Notes under the pieces: model-generated
Seen by the model: only the letters and a program-made list of their open reading frames with translations
The model's database searches: none
Told to the model about the DNA's origin: nothing
NCBI RefSeq assembly: GCF_001311845.1
Contig: NZ_BBCC01000043.1
Span: 1-38,100, forward strand
Reading direction: 5' to 3'
Source: Desulfosarcina cetonica JCM 12296
GTDB lineage: Bacteria; Desulfobacterota; Desulfobacteria; Desulfobacterales; Desulfosarcinaceae
DNA length: 38,100 nt
Translations under genes and position numbers: made by a program
Shown: one piece after another, positions 17,988-26,736 of the stretch
How the letters are laid out: every line of letters begins with the position of its first letter
Position numbering within the stretch: position 1 is the first letter of the stretch

Positions 17988-18146
17988 TTAGTCCATTCCC
18001 ATCTGTTTTTCGAGTTCACGGATTTCCTCGGTCAACCGCAATCGATCCGCCTCGGAAAGCTGCGGATCGGTCAGTCGCCGTTTCAAGCCCAGAAGAATCA
18101 TCTCCTGCCGGTATTCCGTACAGGTATACTTGCCCTTGGATTGCAT
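17988..18146 (-). CDS. 52-aa small protein upstream of the MBL-fold gene
   Basis: Reads MQSKGKYTCTEYRQEMILLG, then LKRRLTDPQLSEADR, and ends LTEEIRELEKQMGMD. It is a charged helical protein with two likely helices; the second has heptad spacing, which suggests a coiled coil. There is one cysteine and no signal or membrane segment. AGGTGG lies just before ATG 18146. The stop is 3-6 bases from the MBL-fold start, so it is probably the first gene of a two-gene operon. The gene is too short for usual gene-finding cut-offs. Support is codon order, ribosome binding site and tight coupling; function unknown. Confidence 0.68.
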   Translation of the reverse strand: MQSKGKYTCTEYRQEMILLGLKRRLTDPQLSEADRLRLTEEIRELEKQMGMD

Positions 18147-18158
18147 GACCACCTACGA

Positions 18159-18200
18159 TTGACGGTTTCGGAACAAGCCCAATATCAAGGCTTGCGAATC
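18159..18200 (-). repeat. Partial, diverged copy of the 147-bp repeat
   Basis: On the minus strand this 42-base stretch matches the right half of the repeat (ATTCGCAAGCCTTGAT through the terminal CCGTCAA) at about 36 of 42 positions. It overlaps the stop of the zinc-ribbon gene (18199-18201) and lies upstream of the 52-aa gene. Confidence 0.65.
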
Positions 18201-18855
18201 ACTTCAGGCAGTCCTTGAAGGTCTGATAAAACAGGCCGTGGTCCGCCAGGCCGCGCCTCAGGATCTTATCAAAATCGGCGATATTGTCCACATTGATCAT
18301 CATGTTCACGCTTTTTTGAAATGCCACCATATGATCCATGGTACGGAACCGCCGGGTCACCAGCGCCACGAAAATATCCCGGCGGACCGCCATGGCAAGG
18401 CGTTCCAGATAGATCAACACACCGTTGGCATCCGGATTCTTGGTATCGAAGTACTCATTGACCACGATCAGATCATAACCGTGATAGCGCATGGATTTCA
18501 AGGCTTCACGGCTGTCTTTGACTTCGGTGATGTGATATTCGAGCACATCCAGCACCGGTATAATCACTTTTTTGATCGCCGGGTCGGGTTCACATAAAAG
18601 CGCCGTCTTGCCCTCCTCCTCCACAAAGTCAAAGGGCTTTTCCGTGGTATCGTCGCCTTCGCTTTCATCCTCTTCAAAGGAGAAAAAATCTTCCTCGAAA
18701 TCCGCTGGATCAGGCGATGGCATCGGCTGGCCAGCCGGCGGGATACTGATTCGATAGCTGCATTTGGGGCACTTCAAAAAAGCCGTTTTATCCTTGGGAA
18801 GTTTCTCATCGGCGATCTTGAATTTACTTTGGCAGCTTTCACAAATGATTTCCAT
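18199..18855 (-). CDS. Zinc-ribbon protein with degenerate receiver domain
   Basis: 218 aa. Residues 1-38 form a MJ0042-type zinc ribbon: two CxxC pairs, CESC near the start and CPKC after LPKDKTAFLK, with the typical FKIADEKLP between them. An acidic linker follows (about 45-90, many Asp/Glu). Residues 93-215 look like a response-regulator receiver: TALLCEPDPAIKKVIIPVLD, YDLIVVNEYFD, and VALVTRRF. The usual phosphoacceptor Asp is replaced by Asn in LIVVNE, and the conserved Lys region is altered. It is therefore probably a phosphorylation-independent pseudo-receiver. ATG 18855 has GGAG 5 bases upstream; the longer frame to 18966 overlaps pilT. Placed directly behind two pilT genes, it may regulate pilus function (inference). 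Confidence 0.8.
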   Translation of the reverse strand: MEIICESCQSKFKIADEKLPKDKTAFLKCPKCSYRISIPPAGQPMPSPDPADFEEDFFSFEEDESEGDDTTEKPFDFVEEEGKTALLCEPDPAIKKVIIPVLDVLEYHITEVKDSREALKSMRYHGYDLIVVNEYFDTKNPDANGVLIYLERLAMAVRRDIFVALVTRRFRTMDHMVAFQKSVNMMINVDNIADFDKILRRGLADHGLFYQTFKDCLK

Positions 18856-18904
18856 GAATCTCCAACCCACCCTTTCGTTCCGGTAAGGTCGTAAAACGGT
18901 TTGC

Positions 18905-20068
18905 TCAGGCCTTGTTGTAGCCGCGGTCGATCTCGAGTTTGTCGATGTCCGTGGTGGACTCGCCACGGGCGCTCTTGACCCGATCGATGCCCCGGCCGGT
19001 CACCCCTTTGTGGGAAGAGAAGGTCATGGCTGTTTCCTGGGAAATCAGCCCCTGCTCGTAGAGCCCGACGATATACTCATCAAAAGTGGTCATACCGAAA
19101 GGCCGCCCCGCCTGCATGATCTCATAAAAGGTCTTGCCCTCGGATTCGCCATTCAGGATGGCATCCTTGACCCGCAGGTTGGTCCCCAAAATCTCGAAGG
19201 CGGCCACCCGCCCGCCTCCGATTTTAGGCAACAGCCGTTGGCCGACAATCCAACGCATGGTATCCGCCAAACGAATACGGATCTGTCGTTCTTCTTCATT
19301 GGGAAACATGCCGAGAATACGATTGATGGTTTGGCCGGCATCCACGGTATGCAGGGTCGTCAGCACCAAGTGGCCGGTCTCGGCGGCATTGAGCCCGATT
19401 TCAACGGTTTCGCGATCACGCATTTCCCCGACGAGAATCACTTTGGGGGCCTGACGCAACGCCGCCCGCAGGCCGTTGGGAAAATTGTCGAAATCTGCCC
19501 CCAGTTCACGCTGGTTGAACGTGGCCTTCTTATGCGGGTGCTGGTATTCGATGGGATCCTCCAAGGTAACCACGTGCACCGAACGCGATTCGTTGATCTC
19601 TTCCAAAATAGCGGCCAGCGACGTTGACTTACCCGAACCGGTGGCACCGGTGACAAAAACGATGCCATTCAATTCCTTGGCGATCGTGTTGAATGTATCC
19701 GGAAGGTTAAGTTCCCGGATGGTTGGTATTTTGGATTCAAGCTTGCGCAGAACGATGGAGTAGTGACCGGTTTGTGAAAATACATTGACGCGGAAACGTG
19801 CTTTTCCGGGCAGTGAATAAGAAAGATCGCAAGATCCGGTTTCAAGCAGTATCTCGGTCAAACGGCGGTCCTGCGCAATCAGGTTCATGGCAAACGTTTC
19901 TGTCTGAAACGGCGTCAGCTCCCGGATTTCCGGTTTGATCTCCACGGGTACCAGCTCCCCGCTGCTTTCGACCTGCAGGGGTTTACCGACGGTAATGTTC
20001 AGGTCGGAGACGTTGCTGTGCGAATCCAGCATGCGTGTCAGAATATGATCGACTTCCTGCTTTCTCAT
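18905..20068 (-). CDS. PilT/PilU-family twitching motility ATPase (second copy)
   Basis: 387 aa hexameric ATPase of the secretion ATPase superfamily, which powers pilus retraction. N-terminal PAS-like domain (about 1-100, HSNVSDLNITVGKPLQ). Walker A is GATGSGKST near residue 143, followed by the Asp box VVTLEDPIEYQHP and Walker B region KVILVGEMRDRETVEIG. The His-box segment is GHLVLTTLHTVDAGQTINR. The tail GKTFYEIMQAGRPFGMTTFDEYIVGLYEQG is PilU-like rather than PilT-like, and a 45-residue extension follows. ATG 20068 has AGAGGG upstream. It lies 84 bases behind pilT and ahead of the zinc-ribbon gene on the same strand. Confidence 0.9.
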   Translation of the reverse strand: MRKQEVDHILTRMLDSHSNVSDLNITVGKPLQVESSGELVPVEIKPEIRELTPFQTETFAMNLIAQDRRLTEILLETGSCDLSYSLPGKARFRVNVFSQTGHYSIVLRKLESKIPTIRELNLPDTFNTIAKELNGIVFVTGATGSGKSTSLAAILEEINESRSVHVVTLEDPIEYQHPHKKATFNQRELGADFDNFPNGLRAALRQAPKVILVGEMRDRETVEIGLNAAETGHLVLTTLHTVDAGQTINRILGMFPNEEERQIRIRLADTMRWIVGQRLLPKIGGGRVAAFEILGTNLRVKDAILNGESEGKTFYEIMQAGRPFGMTTFDEYIVGLYEQGLISQETAMTFSSHKGVTGRGIDRVKSARGESTTDIDKLEIDRGYNKA

Positions 20069-20152
20069 GGGTCCCTCTGTTTACATCCATCGTGAATCCG
20101 GCACCTGAACATGGCAGCCGATTGCCCGCGCCAGGTGGTTCCATGGGGATCA

Positions 20153-21233
20153 TCAGGCCTCGGTAAAGTCGGTGGGCGGTGACTTGAGCAGCGGGCGGAA
20201 ACGGGCCTTGTCATTGGCCTTGGTGTAGGCATCATCGGCACCCACTTGCCCCTTGTTGTAAAGATCCATAATGGCGTCATCCAAAAGCTGCATGCCATAC
20301 TTTTTACCCGTTTGCATCATGGAGGGCAGCTGATGGGACTTGGACTCACGAATCAGGTTGCGCACCGCCGGCGTGGCGATCAGGATTTCCAAAGCCGGCA
20401 CGCGCCCTTTCGATCGATCCGCTTGAAAAGGGTTTGGGAGATAATCGCCCGAATGCCATCGGCCAACGTGGACCGGATTTGCGCCTGTTCCTGTGCGGGA
20501 AAGACCTCCACAATACGGTCTACGGTCTTTGGCGCGCTGGTGGTATGCAGCGTACCAAAGACCAGATGACCCGTGGCACTGGCTTCAATGGCCAGCGATA
20601 TGGTTTCCAGATCCCGCATTTCACCCACCAGAATGATGTCCGGGTCCTCGCGCAGGGCACCCCGCAGGGCGGCACTGAAGGATTTGGTGTGCAGCCCCAC
20701 TTCCCGGTGGTTTACCAGGCATCCCCGGCTTTTATGCACAAACTCAATGGGGTCTTCGATGGTGATGATATGGTCGCTGCGGGTTCGATTGGCCACATCG
20801 ATAATTGCCGCCAGGGTTGTGGATTTGCCGGAGCCGGTCGGCCCGGTGACGATAACCAGCCCCCGGGGCAGGGATGCCAACTTGGAGACGACCGGCGGCA
20901 GCCCCAGCTGCTCGGCGGTGAGGATGGAGCTGGGAATTTCGCGGAAAACGGCACCAATCCCGTTTTTTGCATGAAATAGTTTGCCCGGTAGCGGGCCAGG
21001 CCGGGGATTTCATAGCCGAAGTCCACATCACCCGTTTCCTCGAAGAGCTTGATTTTATCCTCGGGTGTAATTTCATAGAGCATCTTGCGCAGGTCGTCGT
21101 TATCCAGAACCTTATATTTCACGCGTTCGATGTCACCATGGATGCGCAGGGCCGGCGGTTGCCCCGAAAGCAAATGGAGGTCAGACGCATTTTGTTCGTG
21201 CATGAGCTTGAAAAAGGCATCGATTTTAGCCAT
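20153..21233 (-). CDS. pilT: Type IV pilus retraction ATPase PilT (two frameshifts)
   Basis: Repaired length about 360 aa, the size of canonical PilT. N-terminus: MAKIDAFFKLMHEQNASDLH, then LLSGQPPALRIHGD. Walker A GPTGSGKSTT, Asp box TIEDPIEFVH, Walker B ILVGEMRDLETIS and the His box GTLHTTSAPKTVDRI are all present. The C-terminus has the PilT hallmark SHQLPSMMQTGKKYGMQLLDD. The frame breaks at 20963-20968 (six A on the coding strand where seven give MQKNGIGAVFREIPSS) and at 20408-20410 (three A where four give RKGRVPALEIL). Both are homopolymer losses, so the gene is probably intact. AGGAG precedes ATG 21233. Confidence 0.92.
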
Positions 21234-21309
21234 CGCATTCTCCTGATGGTCGCGCGGGTCTCCGGATGATCGGCCTTCGGTAAGGGATGAATGTCGACCA
21301 GCGTCCGCA

Positions 21310-21807
21310 CTACTGGTTCAGCAGCTTGATTTTCATGTCCTCGGCATCCAAGGTATCCATTCCTTCCTTACCGATCTCCAGCAGCTTGCTGTGCGCATCG
21401 ATGATGGCCCGGATTTGGACCTCGATCTGAATACGTTGGCGCTTGAGTTCGGCGATATCTTCATGGAGTTGGGAAAGACGGCCATGGGCGCGGTTCAAAA
21501 TCTTCTCGGCCTTGACTTCCGCATCAGCGATGATGATTTCAGCTGATTTACGGGCGTTGTCTTTCATTTGCTCCAGCACTTTCTGGGAATTGAGCATGGC
21601 CCGCTTGAAGGTTTCCTCGCGTTCCTTGTAGCCCTGTTTCTCCAGTCTGAGCCGGCGGATTTCCTCCTCCTGGCGTTTGATGGTCTCCTGGAGCGCCGCA
21701 AAGGCATCGGCTGTCTGTTCCAGGAAACGATCCACCTCACGCACATCGAAACCGCGGAAACGGACCTTGAATTGCTGTTGCTGAATGTCCAAAGGCGTAA
21801 GTTTCAT
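21310..21807 (-). CDS. DivIVA-domain protein
   Basis: 165 aa. The DivIVA N-terminal signature is clear: MKLTPLDIQQQQFKVRFRGF, then DVREVDRFLEQTADAF. The remainder is nearly all coiled coil (about 32-150, rich in E/K/R/Q). DivIVA proteins bind curved membranes at poles and septa and recruit partners; in Gram-negatives of this type the role is not defined. Encoded directly after YggT and before pilT on the same strand, so a polar role connected with pilus placement is possible but unproven. No ordinary strong ribosome binding site was noted. Confidence 0.88.
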   Translation of the reverse strand: MKLTPLDIQQQQFKVRFRGFDVREVDRFLEQTADAFAALQETIKRQEEEIRRLRLEKQGYKEREETFKRAMLNSQKVLEQMKDNARKSAEIIIADAEVKAEKILNRAHGRLSQLHEDIAELKRQRIQIEVQIRAIIDAHSKLLEIGKEGMDTLDAEDMKIKLLNQ

Positions 21808-21988
21808 GACAACGATCCTGTTATCGGCAGATCAGGGGAATGAAATAATAAAAAATGCAAACTTTCTGCATTTTTCGGGATTATTATTTTTCCACGGGAA
21901 GACCAATGGTGCCATCCGGTTCGGATGGGCGCGCCGCAGCTTGAATGACGGAAGAATACCGATGATCACCATCGGGTTGATGGAATAG

Positions 21989-22288
21989 TCAGATCAGCGA
22001 GGCCGCCATGCGCAAGAGGGAATTGACGACAAATGTCCGCAAAAAAATAATCACCAGAAAAACAACGATCGGTGAAAAATCGATCCCGCCAAAATTGATC
22101 GGCAACCTCGCGCGGATGGGGTAGAGCACCGGTTCGGTAACGTTATGAATAAAGCGGACAATGGCATTGTAAGGATCCGGGTTGACCCAGGATAAAATGG
22201 CCCGCGCGACAATGATGAGCATGTAAAAAAACAAAACATAGTCCACAACGATGGCCACTGCCCTTAAAAAATAGCCGATAATAAACAT
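21989..22288 (-). CDS. YggT family membrane protein
   Basis: 99 aa integral membrane protein. Two hydrophobic segments, AVAIVVDYVLFFYMLIIVA (about residues 9-27) and the C-terminal SPIVVFLVIIFLRTFVV (about 74-90), flank the conserved loop SWVNPDPYNAIVRFIHNVTE and PVLYPIRARLP. The family is linked to osmotic stress and membrane or division factors. ATG 22288 is preferred over the frame to 22327 because GAGG lies upstream and the length fits homologues. In many bacteria yggT follows proC and precedes divIVA; here the divIVA link is kept, and proC is 3 kb away on the other strand. Confidence 0.9.
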   Translation of the reverse strand: MFIIGYFLRAVAIVVDYVLFFYMLIIVARAILSWVNPDPYNAIVRFIHNVTEPVLYPIRARLPINFGGIDFSPIVVFLVIIFLRTFVVNSLLRMAASLI

Positions 22289-22491
22289 TTGCGTAGGATC
22301 CTCATGATTGGATATTTTGCCGATCAAAACCCCGCTACAGGCGCTTGCAACAAACCAAAAGTACGCTCTTTTATACGGTTAAGTCAAGTTTTTTCATGGG
22401 GTTGGGTGATGCCAAGAGGATGGGTTTCGGATACGTGCAACGGCGAGTGCCCCCTTATTGGAAAATGGGAATCCCAAAAAGTGGATGGGGA

Positions 22492-22689
22492 TCACCCACC
22501 GGCAATCATTGGGACGGGGACAATGCGGGCGCCGTCCGGCACCATCGTGCTGGCAAAAAAGGGACGCGATATCAGTTTGCCGTCAAACTTGACCACGGCA
22601 TAAATGTCGCCATCGGGCAGGCGGGCCAGAAGATCGGCCAGGGTCATGTCCGCCTGCCAAGCATAGGGTTTATCATCAATAAAAACCAT
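22492..22689 (-). CDS. MoaD/ThiS-like small sulfur-carrier protein
   Basis: 65 aa beta-grasp protein: MVFIDDKPYAWQADMTLADL, then AVVKFDGKLISRPFFA, and a C-terminus VPDGARIVPVPMIAGG. The terminal Gly-Gly is the mark of ubiquitin-like sulfur carriers, which are adenylated by a MoeB/ThiF-type enzyme and thiocarboxylated. ATG 22689 is 3 bases after the AOR2 stop (TGAaagATG), so translation is coupled to AOR2. Family knowledge: MoaD-type proteins deliver sulfur for the pterin dithiolene of the W/Mo cofactor. A dedicated supply for AOR2 is the natural inference. No activating E1-like enzyme is in the window. Confidence 0.85.
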   Translation of the reverse strand: MVFIDDKPYAWQADMTLADLLARLPDGDIYAVVKFDGKLISRPFFASTMVPDGARIVPVPMIAGG

Positions 22690-22692
22690 CTT

Positions 22693-24831
22693 TCACTTCA
22701 CGCCGTGAGCTGCGAGCAAAGTCATCACATCCGGGAAATCGATGCCCAGCCGCTTGACCGTCGCGACGGTGGGAATACCATCGGACGTCCAACCCCGCCG
22801 TTTGTAAACCGCATCTTTGAGCAATTCGTACTGGGCCTCGCGTTTTTCACGCAACACCGCCACCTTCCAGGCCGTATCCTTCCCGATGATGTCCACCTGA
22901 TGGGTTCCGGTCAACTGGTCATCGTAACGCTGCTGCCGCGATTCGTACTCTTCGACGGTGACCGGTCCCATGGCGCGATAGGGTAAACTGTCGTGCTCAC
23001 GAGTACCGAAGCCCATTTTCAAGTTGAAGAGACGCTGAAAATTGTAGACCCGTTCGCTCATGGTAATCAACGTCTCGGGGGATGCCGGATTACCGGTCAC
23101 CGCCGTGTAGTAGTCGGCATACCACTGAACATGTTTCATCACCTTGGCCGGTTCCGGCGTATCCTTGTTGTCCTCGGGCACGATGTCGTTCCATGGCAGT
23201 TTGCACAGGCCGCAAAGCCCGAACCAGGTCCGGAACATGGGGAACCAGTGCAGGGCCTCGGCTTTCTGTTCAAAGGTGGGCATGAAGTTGTGCACCATGT
23301 CGAGAAAAATCAACCATGCCTCATCGTGCTGCGGGCCTTTGAGTGCCAACCCGTAGCCGCCTTGTTGGGCCAATGATTCCTTGGTCATGTACTCGGAGAA
23401 TTCGAGTCCTTTGGATTCCATGCCGATATCGTTCAGAAGGCTCGCGTCGGCGCCGAATGTCTTGGCAAAGATGCCTTTCATGCGGCGCACCCCCTGGCCG
23501 ACGATGGCCCCAAATCCGCTGCCGGATGCCATCTGATGGACCAGTTCCAAGGCGTTTAAGCGGTTGCCGAAAGAAAGATCCAGCCCGCCGGTGTGATCGG
23601 TCGTGATCAGCCCGCGTTCGAAGCACTCCATGACAAAGGCCAATGCCGTTCCCACGCTGATGGTGTCAAGGCCGTAGGCATCGCAGTAAAAGTTCATTTC
23701 AAGGATGGTGTAGGGATCAAAAATCCCGAGGTTGGATCCGCATCCGGCGATGGTTTCGTACTCCGGCCCGTCCACAAAAACACGCTGCCCCCGATAGGCT
23801 CCGGTAAACGGTACGAAATCCTTGACCCCATGGGCACATGCCACGGTGCAACCTTTCCAGCACCCGTCGAAGCCCGGATCGAAGAGTTTTTCAAAGGCCT
23901 CCCGACCAATAAGGAAGGCTGCGGGGTGGGAGCCGAACTGAAAATTCTTCGTGGGCAACAAATCAAAGTCGTTCATGATCGGCACCAGGTGGGTCGTGCC
24001 GATGCGGGCCATTTCATTCTGTTTGGGATCCAGGGCGACGATTTCCTGGGCATGGCAGCGGGCCACGTTTTTCACGGCATCCAAATCGGCCGGGTTGTTG
24101 GATTTGACCGATACTTTTTCCCAACGGGCTACCACGGCACGGATCCGCTTGTCGGCGAACACCGTGCCGATGCCACCGCGGCCGGCCTGTTTGTAACGAA
24201 CCCGGCCACGTGCACTGTCATACCATGAAAAGTTTAGGCAGCCCATGCGGGTATTGGCGGCGCCGGGTCCGGCGGAGACCACGGAGATGTCCATCGGCTT
24301 GCCCTGGCAGAAGTGATCGGTCAGTTCGCTGGAAAGGGCGTAGGCGTCATCTGGCAAGCCGGACATCTCAATGATGTCGACTTTGCGGGAGATGCCGTCG
24401 ATGAACACGATGGTATCGCTGGCACATTTCCCTGAGATCCGCAACGCGTCGAAACCGGAAAACTTCAGGTACGGCCCGAAATAACCGCCCACGTTCGAAT
24501 CGATGACCGATCCGGTCAGCGGTGAGATGGCCGTGACAATGCTTTTACCCGAACCGGGATAGGCCGGTGTGCCGCCCATGGGCCCCGATGCGATGCAGAT
24601 CGCATTTTGCGGATCGTCCCATTGCGTGCCGGCGTCGACGGCATTCCAAAGCAGCCACAAATCGTAGCCCCTGCCACCGACGAATATCTTTTTGATCTGC
24701 AACGGAACCGTTTTGACAGATATGGACGGTCGGGACAGATCCATATCGAGGAACCTGTCCGTGTACCCTTTGTGAGCGTCGCGGCGTTCATAGGAAAATG
24801 ATGCCACCGTCCTGCTGGAACCTAAATGCAT
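22693..24831 (-). CDS. Long-form tungsten aldehyde:ferredoxin oxidoreductase family protein (AOR2)
   Basis: 712 aa, longer than AOR1 by about 130 residues. AOR N-terminal domain: KKIFVGGRGYDLWLLWNAV near residue 42, ICIASGPMGGTPAYPGSGKS near 78, and YKQAGRGGIGTVFADKRIRAVV near 210. Cluster cysteines: GCWKGCTVAC (C-x3-C-x3-C) near 325 and a later Cys pair in WFGLCGLCKLPW near 530. AYGLDTISVG near 390 is the family substrate/cofactor block. The C-terminal 100 residues are charged and helical. No signal peptide. ATG 24831 is chosen because GGAGG lies 7 bases upstream, and the frame to 24906 lacks one. The size recalls BamB/long AORs, but no benzoyl-CoA reductase subunits are nearby. Confidence 0.91.
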   Translation of the reverse strand: MHLGSSRTVASFSYERRDAHKGYTDRFLDMDLSRPSISVKTVPLQIKKIFVGGRGYDLWLLWNAVDAGTQWDDPQNAICIASGPMGGTPAYPGSGKSIVTAISPLTGSVIDSNVGGYFGPYLKFSGFDALRISGKCASDTIVFIDGISRKVDIIEMSGLPDDAYALSSELTDHFCQGKPMDISVVSAGPGAANTRMGCLNFSWYDSARGRVRYKQAGRGGIGTVFADKRIRAVVARWEKVSVKSNNPADLDAVKNVARCHAQEIVALDPKQNEMARIGTTHLVPIMNDFDLLPTKNFQFGSHPAAFLIGREAFEKLFDPGFDGCWKGCTVACAHGVKDFVPFTGAYRGQRVFVDGPEYETIAGCGSNLGIFDPYTILEMNFYCDAYGLDTISVGTALAFVMECFERGLITTDHTGGLDLSFGNRLNALELVHQMASGSGFGAIVGQGVRRMKGIFAKTFGADASLLNDIGMESKGLEFSEYMTKESLAQQGGYGLALKGPQHDEAWLIFLDMVHNFMPTFEQKAEALHWFPMFRTWFGLCGLCKLPWNDIVPEDNKDTPEPAKVMKHVQWYADYYTAVTGNPASPETLITMSERVYNFQRLFNLKMGFGTREHDSLPYRAMGPVTVEEYESRQQRYDDQLTGTHQVDIIGKDTAWKVAVLREKREAQYELLKDAVYKRRGWTSDGIPTVATVKRLGIDFPDVMTLLAAHGVK

Positions 24832-25223
24832 GGTGACGCCTCCTTTGAATATCCGGCCCATCCATCGACAATTGATTGTTGGATCAGGCACGGGTTGGAA
24901 ATTCACATGCCTTACCTTAAATCAAGGTTAACATTGCGTCGTCACAGAAACAATAGCCGGATTGACAATCTATAGCGCCAGCGATCACCAGCACCAACGA
25001 TCACCCGAATAGCGAGTGCCTTGGATTTCCAAGCCATCGACCGGAAAAACAAAAACACGCAAGTGTTACAATCGTTGCGGTTAGATTCAGAAGCGTCCCA
25101 CCCAGTTTGCCCCCCTTGGGGTCTACGGGGGCCGGTGATACACACGGATTTCCCTTGACAGAAGCCAGTCCTGAACGTAGTTGATCGGGTTACGCATACG
25201 ATAATTCAAAGGAGAGCCATTTC
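24832..25223. promoter_or_regulatory. Divergent AOR2/proC intergenic region
   Basis: About 390 bases with no convincing gene. A near-palindrome TTACCTT-x5-AAGGTTAA (about 24912-24931) lies upstream of AOR2 and could be an operator. Towards proC, TTGACA at 25155-25160 is followed after 17 bases by TAGTTG, a poor -10. The proC ribosome binding site AAAGGAG precedes ATG 25224. The middle (24950-25150) shows no recognisable RNA or repeat. Confidence 0.35.
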
Positions 25224-26077
25224 ATGTTGAATGACAAAAAAATCGGGATGATCGGCGCAGGAAACATGGGCAATGCCCTCATCGACGGGTTGATCCGTTC
25301 CGGGGCGACACAGCCGGAAAACATCATTTGTTCCGATACCAGCGAAAGTCAGTTGGACGCGGTGCGAAAAAGATTCAATGTCGCCGTTACAACCGACAAT
25401 ATCGAGGTGGTCAAGGCCTCGGATATTATCATCTACGCCGTAAAGCCCCAGATCATCGCCAGCGTGTTGCGGGAAACCGCCGATCACCTGGATATGAGCA
25501 AGTTGGTCATTTCCATTGCGGCGGGTGTCCCCATGGCGGCGATCGAATCCGTGCTGAATAAAGACCTGCGGTTGATCCGGGTCATGCCCAATGTTGCCGT
25601 GGCCGTTCGCGAGGGCGCCACCGCCGTGGCTGCCGGCGGCCACGCCAGCCAGGAGGACGTCAAGTTGGCCATGGCGATCTTCGACTCGGTGGGAAAATCG
25701 ATTTTTTAAAAGAAAACGACCTGATGGATGCCATCACCGGACTCAGCGGCAGCGGCCCGGCCTATATTTTCATGATCGTGGATGCATTGGCCGATGCTGG
25801 GGTCAAGGTTGGCCTCTCCAGAAAAGACGCTCTTTTTCTGGCCTCCCAGACCATTCTCGGGTCGGCCAAACTTCTCCTCGAAACCGGATCCCATCCCGGC
25901 CCCCTCAAGGATTCGGTGACGTCGCCCGGAGGAACCGCCATCGCCGGCCTGCATACGCTGGAAAAAGGCGGGCTGCGGACCACCCTCATCAATGCTGTGG
26001 AAGCCGCCACCCATCGATCCAAGGAGTTGGGTGAGATCGTGATGAAAAATTTCACCAATGGCGCGGCAAAGCCCTGA
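25224..26077 (+). CDS. proC: Pyrroline-5-carboxylate reductase (one frameshift)
   Basis: NAD(P)H-dependent last step of proline synthesis, reducing pyrroline-5-carboxylate to proline. Repaired length about 284 aa. Rossmann motif KIGMIGAGNMGNALIDGL at residues 6-23, then IIIYAVKPQIIASVL near 72 and VLNKDLRLIRVMPNVAV near 110. The C-terminal dimerisation domain starts at ITGLSGSGPAYIFMIVDALA and has the family block SPGGTTI-like SPGGTAIAGLHTLE. The frame breaks at 25702-25707: six T where seven give GKSIFLKENDLMD. AAAGGAG precedes ATG 25224. Followed at 100 bases by a MauE/DoxX-like gene. Confidence 0.94.
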
Positions 26078-26178
26078 AGCCTGGCAAAAATCCCTTTCGG
26101 CGCCACCACGGTCCTGAGGCACCACTTGATGGGGGGATGGCCGTTGGGATGGAATGTCAACCCGCTGTGGAGACTGTC

Positions 26179-26631
26179 ATGCGACTATCGGCGTGCTTGA
26201 AATCGCACAAATGCATCGTCGCCATCCGCATCGCTTTGGGTATCGTGTTTCTGTTTTCCAGTTCGGGGAAAATCATCGATCCCAGCGCCTTTGCAGGCAT
26301 TCTACATAATTACCAGCTCCTTTCCCAGGCGTTGATCGTACCGCTGGCGGTCGTTTTTCCCTGGATCGAATTGTTTTGCGGATTGGCACTGATCGCCGGC
26401 CGGTTCGAAAAAGGCGCAGCATTGCTGGTTTGCCTGATGATGGTGGTTTTTATCGGCGTCATCGGCTATAACGGTTACCGAGGGCTGAACATCGCCTGCG
26501 GCTGTTTTTCCCTCTCCGCCCGGGAACCGTCCAACATCGCGGTGAATATCCTGCGCAACCTGGCGCTCCTCGCCGCCGCAATGATGGTTCTGGTGGATAC
26601 GAAACGCCGGCGGACCGGCCCTCCTGTTTGA
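26179..26631 (+). CDS. MauE/DoxX-like membrane protein
   Basis: 150 aa with four hydrophobic segments (about residues 14-31, 46-66, 75-95 and 122-138). The start of the domain, IRIALGIVFLFSSSGKIIDPSAFAG, is typical of the MauE/DoxX group; later come FPWIELFCGLALIAGRF and the cysteine motif NIACGCFSLS. Members are membrane partners of thiol-disulfide or quinone-linked redox pathways. ATG 26179 has GGAG 6 bases upstream. The next genes are CcdA-like and thioredoxin-like on the same strand, so a shared reductant relay across the inner membrane is likely. Confidence 0.85.
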   Translation: MRLSACLKSHKCIVAIRIALGIVFLFSSSGKIIDPSAFAGILHNYQLLSQALIVPLAVVFPWIELFCGLALIAGRFEKGAALLVCLMMVVFIGVIGYNGYRGLNIACGCFSLSAREPSNIAVNILRNLALLAAAMMVLVDTKRRRTGPPV

Positions 26632-26736
26632 CGCGCCCAAGATTGTAACCATACGGGTACGGTGTGGCTCGTTATTCTTTCTCGATGAAGCCAACACATA
26701 ATTATTGAAACCACGCCAAGGAGCTGACCCACCGGC

